64,000 bases of DNA. It comes from Mycoplasma leachii PG50. Lineage in GTDB: Bacteria > Bacillota_I > Bacilli_A > Mycoplasmatales > Mycoplasmataceae. Below the pieces are notes generated by a model. It saw nothing but the letters and a program-made list of their open reading frames with translations, was not told where the DNA came from and did not search any database. The stretch lies in the NCBI RefSeq assembly GCF_000183365.1, contig NC_014751.1:248001-312000 (forward strand), given 5' to 3'. The translations under genes and the position numbers were made by a program. Of the stretch, positions 25,299 to 38,088 are shown one piece after another (position 1 is the stretch's first letter; each line of letters starts with the position of its first letter).

Positions 25299-27596
25299 AT
25301 GAAAACAAATATTGATGTTAATATAAAAAGACTATTTGAAGTTGATCCTTGGTTATTAGTTGAAAACAAACTACCAGATAATGGATATGATTTTAGATTA
25401 AGTGAATCAATTACCTCTTTAGGAAATGAATATTTAGGAATAAGAGGAAACTTTGAAGAAACATATACTGGTGATACTCATAAAGGTTGTTATGTCGGTG
25501 GATTATGATATCCAGATAAAACTATAGTTGGTTGATGAAAAAATGGATATCCAAATTATTTTGGTAAAGTAATTAATGCAGTTAACTTATTAGGATTAAA
25601 TGTATTTATAGATAATATAGAACTAGATTTATTTAAACAAGCTCCAAGCAGTTATAAAAGAATATTAGATTTAAAACAAGGTGTATTAAGTAGAGAATTT
25701 GTTACTAATGTTAATGATAAAGAAATTAAAGTTCAAACTGAAAGATTTGTTTCAATTGATACTAAAGAATTAGTTGCAATTAAGTATAGTATTACAAGTA
25801 ACAAAGACATAAGTTTAGATTTAACTAGTTATATTAATGGAGATGTGATTAATAGAGATTCAAACTATAAAACTAAGTTTTGAACTCATTTATATTCACT
25901 AGCTAATGATCATTCTCAATTAGTAGTTTCAAAAATGATTGAAAATAACTTTGATATACAACGTTTTAGTTATGCTTGTTATGCAACAAATAGTTATAAT
26001 TTACAAGCTAAAGATATTGTTTTTGACCAATCTAATTTATATGCAAAAACTACTTATAAATTTGATTTAAAACAAAATCAAACTCTTACTTTTTATAAAC
26101 TAGTTACTTTAGTTCATTCATTAAACTATTCAGAAGATAAATTAAAAGAAAATGCTATTAAAATAAATAATCAAATTAATCAGTTTGACTATGAACAATT
26201 AAAAGAAAAACACACTAGTTTATGAGATAAACGTTGACAAACTAGTGATGTTAAAATTATTGGATCTGATTTAGATCAACAAGCAATTAGATTTAATTTA
26301 TTTCAATTGTTTTGTACTTATTATGGAAATGATGATCGTTTAAATATTGGTCCTAAAGGATTTACTGGTGAAAAATATGGTGGAGCTACTTATTGAGATA
26401 CAGAAGCTTATTGTTTACCTTTATATTTAAAAACTTCAGATCCAAAAATTAGTAGAAACTTATTAAAATATCGTTATAATCATTTAAATAAAGCTATAGA
26501 AAATGCTAAGTTATTAGGATTTAAAGGTGCTTTATATCCAATGGTAACTTTTAATGGTGTTGAATGTCATAATGAATGAGAAATTACATTTGAAGAAATT
26601 CATAGAAATGCCGCTATGGTTTATGCAATTTATAACTACACTAACTATACTGGAGATCTTGATTATATTAAAGAATTTGGAATGGATGTAATGATCCAAA
26701 TAAGTAGGTTTTGAGCTGATAGAGTTCATTATCATTCTTTAAAAGATAAATACTTTATTCATGGAGTCACTGGTCCAAATGAATATGAAAACAATGTTAA
26801 TAATAACTGATTAACTAATTTAATGTGTCAATGAGTATTAAGTTATACTTTAGAAATGTTAAATAAATTAAACTTAGACAAGTCTAAATGAAATTTAACT
26901 ACTAATGAAACTGATAAATGAGTTGATATTATTAATAAGATATATTTACCATATGATAAAGATTTAGATATATTTGTTCAACATGATACATTTTTAGATA
27001 AAGATTTAAAACATAAAAATTTATTAAGTAAAGATGAAAGACCTTTAAATAAAAATTGAAGTTGAGATCGTATTTTAAGAAGTGTTTATATTAAACAAGC
27101 TGATGTTTTACAAGGAATTTATTATTTATGAGATAAATTCACTAAAGAACAAATTACTAAAAACTTTAAATTTTATGAACAATTTACAGTTCATGAATCT
27201 TCATTAAGTCCTTGTGTTCATTCAATAATTGCTGCAAGAATTGATTTAATGGATAAAGCTTATGAGTTTTATAATAGAACAGCTAGATTAGATTTAGACA
27301 ATTATAATAATGATACTGATGATGGATTACATATTACAAGTATGACAGGAAGTTATCTAGCAATTGTTGAAGGTTTTGGTGGAATGTTAGTAAGAAACAA
27401 TATACCTTGTTTTTCTCCAAAACTTCCAAAACAATGAAATGGTTATGAATTTAATATTAATTTTAGAAATAGTGTTTTAAAAGTAAAACATTATAAAACA
27501 GAAGTTGAAGTTCAATTAATTAAAGGACAAGCTTTAAAAATTAATTTATTTGATAAAGAATATCTTTTAGAATCAAACATTAAAATAGAGGTTTAA
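25299..27596 (+). CDS. mapA: Maltose phosphorylase, GH65
   Basis: A 765-residue cytoplasmic enzyme with GH65 architecture: N-terminal beta-sandwich, alpha/alpha barrel and C-terminal sheet. The catalytic general acid is Glu495 in [11 protein letters not shown]. The specificity loop reads [15 protein letters not shown], which I recall as the form in lactobacillus maltose phosphorylases rather than trehalose or kojibiose phosphorylases. Phosphate-site block [13 protein letters not shown] is present. The reaction is maltose plus phosphate to glucose plus beta-glucose-1-phosphate, the substrate of PgmB at 10037-10666. Its ATG follows GGGAG by five bases. It forms an operon with the GH13 and GntR genes downstream. 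Confidence 0.9.
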
Positions 27597-27597
27597 A

Positions 27598-29202
<1,605 letters not shown>

Positions 29203-29222
29203 ATTAGTTTATAATAAAACTT

Positions 29223-29942
29223 ATGCAAGATAAGAAAAATAAAGAAATTACAGAACGTCAAAAAATTGTTAACTATTTATTAGATTTGATTGAGCATAAA
29301 AAAGTTGATTTTAAAACTCCTTTACCAAGTGAATACTTTTTAGTAACTAAATTTAAAGTAAGTAGAGGAACTGTAAGAAGTGCTTTTTCAGATTTAAAAA
29401 CAAAAGGCTTAATTAAATCAGAAAAAGGAGCAGGCTATTTTATAAATCCTGACTTTTCATTTAATAGAATTAAATCAATTAGAAATCAACTATTTACAAA
29501 TAAGCAAGAAGTTTTTATTAAAACTGAATTAGATACTAGTAATTTAGTTGCTATTATGAATAAATTACATTTAAGTATTGATTTTAATCCTGATGATTAT
29601 TTTTCATATATTAAAGTATTTTATGTAAATGATTTACCAGTAAGATATGCAAAGTCATTTTTAAATAAAAATCTTTTTACTAACAATATAGATGTTGAAA
29701 AGATTAAAAAGTCTTTAATAGAATATCTTGAAGAAAATTCTATTAAACCTTTTAAATTAACTTCTATAATAGAAGCTAAATTAAAAGATCAAATGACTAG
29801 AAATTTTTTAGTTGATAATCATCAAGATTATGTGATTTGTAGATATTCAATTTTATATGATAAAAATAATAATATTATTGAAATTACTCAACATACTATT
29901 AATCTAGATCATTTTGAAACTTCTTCAATTAAATATTTGTAA
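29223..29942 (+). CDS. GntR-family (UTRA type) transcriptional regulator
   Basis: A 239-residue regulator: N-terminal winged helix with PLPSEYFLVTKFKVSRGTVR (residues about 40-59) and GLIKSEKGAGYF as the wing, followed by a UTRA-like ligand domain. This is the layout of TreR/HutC-group repressors that sense sugars or sugar phosphates. It is the last gene of the mapA operon, so it probably controls maltose use. Candidate operators are the TTGT-N4-ACAA palindromes at 12550, 14487 and 16592. The start follows the preceding stop by 20 bases, with no strong ribosome site. Confidence 0.88.
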   Translation: MQDKKNKEITERQKIVNYLLDLIEHKKVDFKTPLPSEYFLVTKFKVSRGTVRSAFSDLKTKGLIKSEKGAGYFINPDFSFNRIKSIRNQLFTNKQEVFIKTELDTSNLVAIMNKLHLSIDFNPDDYFSYIKVFYVNDLPVRYAKSFLNKNLFTNNIDVEKIKKSLIEYLEENSIKPFKLTSIIEAKLKDQMTRNFLVDNHQDYVICRYSILYDKNNNIIEITQHTINLDHFETSSIKYL

Positions 29943-29974
29943 AAAAAATCTCGGGGCTCCCCCGAGATTTTTTA
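29943..29974. terminator. Strong bidirectional terminator between gntR and pepF
   Basis: AAAAAATCTCGGGG, loop CTCC, CCCGAGATTTTTT: a GC-rich stem unusual for this AT-rich genome, between convergent genes. Confidence 0.93.
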
Positions 29975-31768
29975 TTATTCTTCTAATAAAGATTGTAATT
30001 CTTTAATATAATCACTAATTCCATTAATTAAAGGTAAATAAGTTTGTTCTTTATTAAAATCAATACCAGCATCTAGCATAATTTTTAAAGGTTCTTTATG
30101 ACCACCTGCTTTTAAAAAGTCTAGTGTGGTTTGAATATTTCCATTCTTAATATCATCATATAATTTATAACTAGCAGTTACATCAATTGCATATTTATAA
30201 ACATAAAATGGTGAGTGGAAAAAATGACTAATTCTAGGTCATCCATAACCTGATTTAGTATTATCATCTAATTTGTCAAATACTTTATAACCATAATCAT
30301 TTTCAACTTCTTTAAATAGATTATTTAAAACTTCACTAGTTAAAGGAGTTTGTTTACTTACTAGTTGACTTGCTCTATATTCAAAATCAGCAAATTGAAT
30401 TTGTCTATAAAATGTTGAAACTAAATTAAATATTCTTTCTTGTAATAAGTAAATTTTTTCTTCTTTTAACTTAGCATTTTTATACATGTAATCAAATAAT
30501 AAATGTTCATTAATAGTTGAAGCCACTTCAGCTAAAATGATTGGATATTGACTTAGTGGATAAACTTGGTTTTGTTCTGAAAATAAAGTGTGAACAGAAT
30601 GCCCGCATTCATGAGCTAAAGTATTGACTGAATTTAGTTTATCATCCCAGTTCATTAAAATAATTGGATCAACACCATGTCCACCAGTTGAATAAGCACC
30701 ATCTCTTTTATTAGTATCTTCATAATAATCAATTTTGTTTGGTCCTCAAGCAATTTCTAAATTTTTTAAATATTCTTCACCTAATATGCTTAAAGCCTTT
30801 CTAATATGTTCTTTTGCTTGTTCAACTGTAAAAGTTTGATCATATTCTTTAACTAGTTTTAATTGTCTATCACTTGGATAAAATTTATCTAATTTAAAGT
30901 GTTTTTTAGTTAGTAATAAAAAGTCTTCTAAAGGTTTAATATATTTTTTACCAATTTCTAAAAGTTTTAAATAAATATCAACAGGAATTGAATCAGAACT
31001 TAAACTAGCTTGTAAACTTGAGTCATAATTTCTTAATTTAGTATCTTGATGATCTGATTGTAAAATTCCTTCATAAATTAAAGCAAAACTATGTTTTTTA
31101 GAACTAAAGTTTTTAGAAAATATTTCACTTGCTTTTAATCTTAAATCTTGATCTTTAACTGGATCTGAATCTTGTAGAATTTCTAAAAATAAAGAATTAG
31201 TTAATGTTTGATTAATACCTTTATAGTTAATTGTTTCTTCTTGTCTATCAGCATAAGCTAATGTATCATACATTCCTGAAATTGCAGTATAACCTTTAGA
31301 TATTTTTGATAATAATTCTTCATCGTGTTCACTTAAAATGTGTTTTGCTTGTTCAAAAAATTTTTTATAACCATATAAATATTTTTGATAATCTTTAGTT
31401 TCTTTTAGTCATTTAGAAATAGTTTCAAAACCAATTTTTTTAGTTTCTGGTGAAATAAAAGAAGTTTCAATTTCAATATCTTGTAAGACATTCATTAATA
31501 AAGCTTCTAAAGTTCTATAAACTTCATCAGCTTGATTAGTGTCTCCCATTCTTGTATAAGTTGAAAGTTTGTTTGTAATAAAATTAACTTTTTCATCTAA
31601 ATCTAAGCATTTTAAAAAAGTTTCTTTTTGATGTAATTTATTTTTAAAATTTTTAAATTCTTTAGAAATCTCAACTAAATAATCTAAATCTTTTTTTCAT
31701 TCATCTTGATTTTTATACAAATAATCAAAATCTCATTTATATTCTTTTAAGGCTTCAGGTCTTTTCAT
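29975..31768 (-). CDS. pepF: Oligoendopeptidase F
   Basis: A 597-residue M3-family zinc peptidase. The zinc motif HECGH lies at residues 386-390, in NTLAHECGHSVHTLF, with a downstream Glu in EVASTINE as third ligand. The N-terminal region and length match PepF. It cleaves short peptides in the cytoplasm, in line with the Opp importer at the start of the window and the neighbouring PepA. Its ATG overlaps the preceding gene's stop (TAATG). Four or more TGA codons are Trp. Confidence 0.93.
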
Positions 31769-32451
31769 TATTTTTCCTGACTTTCTAATTTTTTAATTAA
31801 CTCAGCATTTTGTTCACTTAGTTTAGTAATAATTTCATCCATTTTTCTTAATGCTTGATCAAAAAAAGCAATTAAATTAGATTGAATATTAACTAGTTCT
31901 AATTTTTTGTTTATAGATTCTTTTCCATCTAATTCAAAAATTTCTTCAACTCTTTGTTTATAATTTTTCATACCAACATTTAAAGTTTGTAATAAAGCAG
32001 GTAATGGAATGTTTTCAAAATCAACATTAGTAAAAACATCTTCTTGGTTTTGAATAGTTTCTAAATCTTGATAGTCTTTAGTATCAAATTCAATTGGTTC
32101 TACATTTAAAAATAAGTTATAAATTTTAATAATTGATTTAATGTTATCTTGATGAATTGGAGTTGATAAATTTAATCCCTTAGCATCAATTTCACTAATC
32201 TCTTCAGTTGAAACAAATCCAATGTTTTCTTTAAAAATTTCAAATAATTCATTTTCTTCAAATGTTTTATTTTGTAAATCAATAATTAATGAATTAACTA
32301 CTTTTTTATCTAAACCAATAGCTAGAAGTGTTTTTTCTTTATTAATATCTGGTCTTAAAATTAAAACAGCTGTATCTTTTAAAACTTGATTAGATTCGTT
32401 TAATTTTACAAATTGTTTTGCTTTATAAAATGTTCAGTTTTTTAATTTCAT
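31768..32451 (-). CDS. Conserved-looking protein of unknown function between two peptidase genes
   Basis: A 227-residue soluble protein without signal or membrane segments. The first 150 residues are mixed alpha/beta; the last 65 (from about VGMKNYKQRVEEIF) have heptad-like Leu/Ile spacing and suggest a coiled coil. AAGGA precedes the ATG, 16 bases after pepA, and the stop overlaps the pepF start. The tight pepA-orf-pepF arrangement implies co-expression and perhaps a role in peptide metabolism, but nothing in the sequence names one. Confidence 0.75.
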
Positions 32452-32467
32452 AATATTTTTCCTTAAT

Positions 32468-33823
32468 TTATTTATTAAATATTTCAAATAGAGTTTTAAC
32501 TAAAACTCCTTGACCTCTACCTTTAATACTATCAGTTCCAGCAATATCAAAATGAACATAAGGTTTATCTTCTCTAAATTCATTTAAAAAACTAGCTGCT
32601 TTTGAACTTTCTGCTTCATAGTTTTTTGTAGCGTTTGTAATATCAGCATTAATTGCGTCATTTCTAACTTCTTCTAAGTGTTCTTCATATAGTGGTAATC
32701 TTCACATTCTTTCACCACTAAATTTTGAAGCATTTTTAACTATTTCCCATCTTTTATCACAATGAGTAAATACTCCAGTAGCATAACTTCCTAAAGCTGA
32801 AACAACAGATCCAGTTAGAGTTGAAGCTTCTCAAATTTCAGTTGCTTGCTTTTCTCTTATCACATAAGTAATCCCATCAGCTAATACTAATCTTCCTTCA
32901 GCATCAGTATCATCGATTTCAACAGTTAACCCATTCATAGATTTAACAACTGATTGAGGCAAGGTTGCAGTTGATCCGATTCTATTATCTGTAAACATAC
33001 CAATTCCAACAATATTAACTTTAGCTTTGATCTTAGCTAATGCCATAACAGTTGAAAGCATAATAGCAGCTCCAGACATATCAAATTTCATACCTTCTAA
33101 ATATTTAGTTGGTTTTAAATTATACCCACCACTATCAAAAGTAATTCCTTTTCCAACTAGAGCTTTTTTTGGTTCATTTTCATCACCAACATATTCTAAA
33201 ACTACAGCTTGTGGTTCATATATTGATCCTGAATTAACTGCTAAAAATAAGTTCATTCCTAGTTTAGTAGCTTCTTTTTTACCTAAAACAGTAACTTTAA
33301 GTCCATCTATTTCTTTTGCTTTTTGAATTATTTTTTCAGCTAAATATTCACTTGTTGCAATGTTTGATGGAGTATCTTGTAAAGTTCTTGTAAAGTTTAC
33401 AAATTCCATTTTAATAGCTTCTTTTTGTTCTAAATTCTTAACATTAAAACTAGTTAATAAGTTATATACTACTTGATTTGGCTTATTATCTTTTCTATAA
33501 CTTACTTTATCATATGTTTCAAAAGCAATTGTTTCATAAATTGTGTTAATTAATTTTTCTTTACAATCACATTCATTTAATAAATTAAAAAATGAATCAA
33601 CATCAATATTAATATTGTATTTATTTTCTAAAACAAAATTTTTAAAAGCAATTTTTAGCTTTCTAAATAAATCCTTTTGATCTTTTTTAATTACCATATA
33701 AAAAGTTTTTTCTTCACTAATAAATGAGGTTGATAAATCAGTATCTACTACATACTTTTTATCTTTAACATCAGTTAAACAAACTAAAGTTAATTCTTCT
33801 TTTTTATCATTAAATTTAAGCAT
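32468..33823 (-). CDS. pepA: Leucyl aminopeptidase, M17
   Basis: A 451-residue M17 aminopeptidase. The metal and active-site blocks are all present: VGKGITFDSGGYNLKP (Lys and Asp ligands), MKFDMSGAA, and NGLTVEIDDTDAEGRLVLAD, the family's NTDAEGRL box, here with D-D-T. It releases N-terminal residues from peptides in the cytoplasm. It is the first gene of a three-gene unit with the unknown protein and PepF. One TGA (Trp) follows Glu-Ile near residue 331. Confidence 0.93.
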
Positions 33824-33923
33824 ATATTCTCCTATCTATTTTAAAAATGATTTGACCTTAACATTAATTATAAAGAAATTTAATTAGTATTATAAAGTTT
33901 AATATTATTGTTAAAATCAATAT

Positions 33924-33956
33924 AAAAAACATGTGCTTTTTTAACATATGTTTTTT
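33924..33956 (-). terminator. Terminator of the second DUF4143 ATPase gene
   Basis: On the minus strand AAAAAACATATG, a nine-base loop, CACATGTTTTTT. The gene's TAA is at the edge of the stem. Confidence 0.75.
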
Positions 33957-35250
33957 AATTATTTAAAATAGATTCATCTAATAAAAATTCTTTTAAACCA
34001 ACATAATAAATACCATTATTATCATGTCATGGAATTATATCTTCATATACAACAACAATTTTTTTAAAACTATCATTTACATTATTTAGTGATCTTGTTT
34101 CTTGTTCTTTTTTTTGAGAATCTCAAATACTATATGCTGATTGAATATAATATTTTTGATGATTTTTACTTGCTATAAAATCTATTTCTAGTGTTGTTCT
34201 TGTTCTTTTATTATTTTGATTTTGTTGTATTTCAACAATTCCTATATCAATATTAAAATCTCTTCTATAAAGTTCATTATAAATAATATTTTCCATAATG
34301 TGGTTTTCTTCATATTGTCTAAAGCTTAGCTTTGCATTTCTTAAACCAATATCAGTAAAATAATACTTTAAAGGAGTGTTAAAATATTTATTACCTTTTA
34401 CATCATATCTAATAGAGCTTCTAATTAAAAAGGATTCTTTAAAGATGTTTAAATATTTTGATATGGTTGTGGAATTAATTTTAATATTTTTTTCTGATAT
34501 AAAACGATTTGCAAGTCTTAAGGGATTTGTTAATGATCCAATTGCTGAAGAGATAAAATTTAATAAAGTATCTAGAATTTCACCAGTTTCACTAGTAAGA
34601 GAATTTCTTTCCAATATATCTTTAATATATGTTTCATCAAATGTATTTTTTAAATATTTTTGTTTTTCTTCGTCTGTTTTTAGATTATAAATAGCTGGCA
34701 ACCCACCATATAACATATAGTGTTTTAATGCTTTGTCTTTATTTTCAAATAAATCATATATTTCAAAAAAAGATAAAGTATTTAAAGATATTTCATCACC
34801 CCTACCTCTAAATTGAGTAAGTATATCTGTAGATAGCATTTTTGAATTACTTCCAGTTACATAAACATCAAGATTTGGATTATTATAAAAACTTAAAAGA
34901 ACATCTACAAAAGTAATTTTTTCTGTATTTGGAGCAAACTCATTTATTTCTGGTTCGCAATATTGAATTTCATCAATTAACAAATAATATTTTTTATTTT
35001 TATTTGTTATTTTACTTTGTATAAAGTTATTTAAAGTAGTTGGTGTTCTATACATTCTATTATCATAGCCATCTAGAGATATTTTTATAATTTGATCAGA
35101 TGGAATATTTATAGAAATTAAATATTTATAAAACAAATTAAATAATAAAAATGATTTGCCACATCTTCTAATTCCAGTAATTATTTTTACTTTGCTGTTG
35201 TTCATTTTATTTATTAACTGTTTTAAGTAAAAATCTCTATTTATTATCAT
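33955..35250 (-). CDS. AAA-family ATPase with C-terminal DUF4143-type domain (second paralog)
   Basis: A 431-residue paralog of the ATPase at 5856-7160. Walker A GIRRCGKS, Walker B YLLIDEIQ, YVTGSNSKML and the C-terminal LEIDFIASKNHQKYYIQSA are conserved, followed after one TGA (Trp) by the usual ending with DNNGIYYVGLKEFLLDE. The ATG at 35250 is chosen over an in-frame GTG at 35256 because GAGG lies five to six bases before it. A pair of perfect 34-base repeats brackets the TATAAT box, the same layout as the first paralog but with a different repeat sequence. Cellular role unknown. Confidence 0.85.
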
Positions 35251-35259
35251 AAGCACCTC

Positions 35260-35293
35260 AAGGAATTTCTGTGTATTTACACACTTTTTCCTT
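35260..35293 (-). repeat. Promoter-proximal copy of the ATPase-2 palindromic repeat
   Basis: A 34-base unit, identical to the copy at 35334-35367. Centre TGTGTATTTACACA is a near palindrome, and the ends AAGGA and TCCTT also pair. It lies between the TATAAT box and the ribosome site of the ATPase gene. Confidence 0.9.
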
Positions 35294-35296
35294 ATT

Positions 35297-35302
35297 ATTA
35301 TA
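35297..35302 (-). promoter_or_regulatory. -10 box of the DUF4143 ATPase-2 promoter
   Basis: TATAAT on the minus strand, 46 bases upstream of the ATG, between the two repeat copies. No convincing -35 hexamer. Confidence 0.6.
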
Positions 35303-35333
35303 CTAAAAAGTAAGATTAGCTAGTTTTAAGTAT

Positions 35334-35367
35334 AAGGAATTTCTGTGTATTTACACACTTTTTCCTT
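35334..35367 (-). repeat. Distal copy of the ATPase-2 palindromic repeat
   Basis: Perfect second copy of the 34-base unit, offset 74 bases from the first (about seven helical turns), upstream of the presumed -35 position. Confidence 0.9.
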
Positions 35368-35492
35368 GCATATATTTAAAATTAAATCTAAAAAACATAT
35401 TAGTATTAGCCTATTAATCAAGATGTTTTTAACAATTTGATATTACATTTTTATAATATTTAATATAGATAAAATAAAGCATAGGATTTTTT

Positions 35493-36113
35493 ATGAATAA
35501 AAAAGAATATATAAAACCACCAACATTTTGAAATATCTTTTTATTTATACTACTAATTACTTTTGTTGGTTTTGGTGGTGGTAATGCAATTATGCCAGTT
35601 ATTAAAAGATATGCAGTTGATAAATATAAATGACTAGATGAAGATGAATTTCATCAAAATGTAGTTTTAACAAATATGTTACCAGGACCAGCTGCTATTC
35701 AAACAACAGCATATATTGCTTTTAAATCTTTATCTAAATTTAAAGCTTATTTAGTTGTTAGTTTAGCTTCAATGCCACATACTTTTTTTGCTGTAGGATT
35801 AGTTTTTGCTTTTAATAAAATACCTACTCAATATTTAATAGTTGTTCAACTTGGGGTATTAATTGCAATTACAGGAGCGTTATTAGGATTTGGTTATAAC
35901 TATTTTAAAAAGGGAAAAAAAGTAATGAACTTAAGCTTATGATTAGTTTTATTTTTAACTACTTTACTTTTTTCATTATTTGTTCCAACACCTTATAATG
36001 TTCCAATATTAGTAATGATTTTAGTAATAGCAATTTATTCAACTATTTTTATAATTAGAAGTAAAAACACAAAAAAAGTTGATTCAGATGAAATTAAGAA
36101 AGGAATAGAATAA
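35493..36113 (+). CDS. Chromate-transporter-type membrane protein, first half
   Basis: A 206-residue membrane protein with about six hydrophobic segments. The block VGFGGGNAIMP followed by LTNMLPGPAAIQ is the signature of the N-terminal domain of ChrA-family transporters. In many Gram-positive bacteria ChrA is encoded as two short genes, as here, with the second gene overlapping this stop (TAATG). Chromate export is the named family function, but in mollicutes the true substrate is unknown. One TGA-rich start region is read with Trp. Confidence 0.82.
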
Positions 36114-36790
36114 TGTTAAGTTTTATTGCTTTTTTAGTTACATTAGTTTTATTAATATTTGTTTCATTATCAGTATTTGGTGGTGGCCAAGTATTTATGC
36201 CAATATTTGTGTGATTATGAAAATCATTAAATAGTTGATTTAAAATTGAAATTTCTGAAGAATTTATAAATACAGTTTTTGCTGTATCAAATTCAACACC
36301 AGGAATTTTAAGTCCAAAGTTTGCAGCAATTACTGGTTATATGATCGCTCAAGGGCAATGATGAGGATTTGTTGCAATGATTTTTACTTATTTAGCATTC
36401 GTTTTACCTGCTATTTTTATGATGATGATTGCTATAAAATATTCTCAAAAATTTCATCAATCAACATTTTTCAAAAAATTAATTGATATTATGAATCCAG
36501 TTGTAGCTGGAATTATTATTGCTTTGGCTATTGAAATATTTATAAGTTGTATGTTTCCATACTTTGTATTTAATGAATCAGTTAGTGAATATTGAAAGTT
36601 TATAAATCAAAATAAACCAAATCAAAGTATGAAGTTTTTTACAGGCTGAAGACTAATTGCATTATATTGTTATGTTCCAATTGGAATTATTATAAGTTTA
36701 TTTTTATATCTTAAAAAAGTTCCTATTTTGGGGTTAATATTTGCAAACATTATATTTTGTTTAGTATTATTTGAACCATGATTAGGATAA
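36113..36790 (+). CDS. Chromate-transporter-type membrane protein, second half
   Basis: A 225-residue partner of the preceding gene, probably forming a heterodimer in the membrane. It carries the paralogous signature FGGGQVFMP and SNSTPGILSPKFA, with about six hydrophobic segments. The ATG shares one base with the upstream stop, so translation is coupled. The family duplicated-domain pattern supports the call; substrate uncertain. Confidence 0.82.
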
Positions 36791-36943
36791 GTATAAAAAT
36801 ATATATTAAAATTTTATAATACTATAATTCTTGATTAAGTTCATAAAATACATTTTAACTAGAACTTTTTATATTAAATTAGCAACATACATTATTTTTT
36901 TGTATTAATTTAAATTTTAGATATTTTAATCAAAAGATTGACT

Positions 36944-36970
36944 AAAACAACTTCTAGGAGTTGTTTTTTT
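36944..36970 (+). terminator. Terminator after the chromate-type transporter pair
   Basis: AAAACAACT, loop TCTAGG, AGTTGTTTT and more T. It lies 154 bases past the stop; the sequence between is AT-rich with no gene seen. Confidence 0.8.
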
Positions 36971-37060
36971 CTATTTATTAAATATAGTAAATAAAGAAAA
37001 GGTAAAAATATTTTTAATATGAAACATAAAATTTTATAGTTTGACAGAATGGAGATATAA

Positions 37061-38017
37061 ATGAAAACACCAAAAGAATTTAAAACTTTTGAAGAGCAAA
37101 TTGAAATTTTAAAATCTCGTGGATTAATAATTTCAAATGAACAAAAATCAATAGAAATATTAAAACAAGAAAATTATTATAATATTGTTAATGGTTATAA
37201 AGATTTATTTTTAAAAAAGTCTTTAGATGATAATCAAGATATATTCATTGAAAATACAAATTTTGACGAACTATATTCATTATTTTTATTTGATAGAGAA
37301 TTAAGATCTATTTTATTAAAATACATATTAATTTTTGAAAGAGATTTTAAGACTATAATTGCATATAATTTTAGTAAAAAATATAATAAAAATAATAGAA
37401 TAGGACACATATTTATATCCAGAAAATTATAAAGACAATTATATAGATGTTTTAATTTTATATCAACTATCAATCAAACAATAGTTTCAAAGAGTGAAAA
37501 AACTAATTATATTAAACATTACATAAAACAATATGGTCATGCCCTATTATGAGTGGTTGTTAATATTTTATCTTTTGGTAATATGATATATATGTTTAGA
37601 ATTCTAAAAGATGATGACAAAAACAATATTATACTTTTTTATGTAAATAGATTCTTAGAACAAAATAATAAAGAAAATAATTTATGATTTAGAAGTGATT
37701 CTTTTTTATCATTATTAAAAATTTTAAATATTGTAAGAAATGTTTGTACTCATGAAGAAAGAATGTATAACATAAAATTTGATAGAGTTTCAACAAAAGA
37801 TATTTCAGAAATGATAGGTTATAGTTTTTATGGAGATTTAAAGCTAGCAATTGTCTTTGTATTTTTAAAAATGATTTTGACTAGAAATAATTTTATCTCG
37901 TTAAAAGAAGAAATAATTATGCTTTTTACTAAATTTAATCACAAATTTGAAACTGTATTATTTAATAAAATATTGAATGAAATGGGAATAAAATTGGAAG
38001 ATTTTTATAAATTGTAA
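37061..38017 (+). pseudogene. Abi_2 / AbiF-like HEPN protein, broken by two frameshifts
   Basis: The frame begins TPKEFKTFEEQIEILKSRGL and continues with ENYYNIVNGYKDLF and LFLFDRELRSILL, the pattern of Abi_2 (AbiD/AbiF) abortive-infection proteins. In frame it stops at 37430. The expected Y-L-Y-P-E-N-Y-K block appears one base out of phase from about 37410. The original frame resumes by about 37465 and runs to 38017. Two compensating indels about 55 bases apart are the simplest explanation. The C-terminal part carries RNVCTH (37736-37753), an R-x4-H HEPN ribonuclease motif. GGAG lies six bases before the ATG. A structured RNA locus follows 71 bases downstream. Confidence 0.75.
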
Positions 38018-38071
38018 AATTTTATTAATAAAAAGTAAAAAAAGTATTTATTTTTTTACATATTATATTAG

Positions 38072-38077
38072 TATAAA
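38072..38077 (+). promoter_or_regulatory. Possible -10 box for the tandem-hairpin RNA
   Basis: TATAAA about 12 bases before the first hairpin. No clear -35 hexamer; the region upstream is almost pure A and T. Weak evidence. Confidence 0.3.
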
Positions 38078-38088
38078 AGTAAGGTTCA

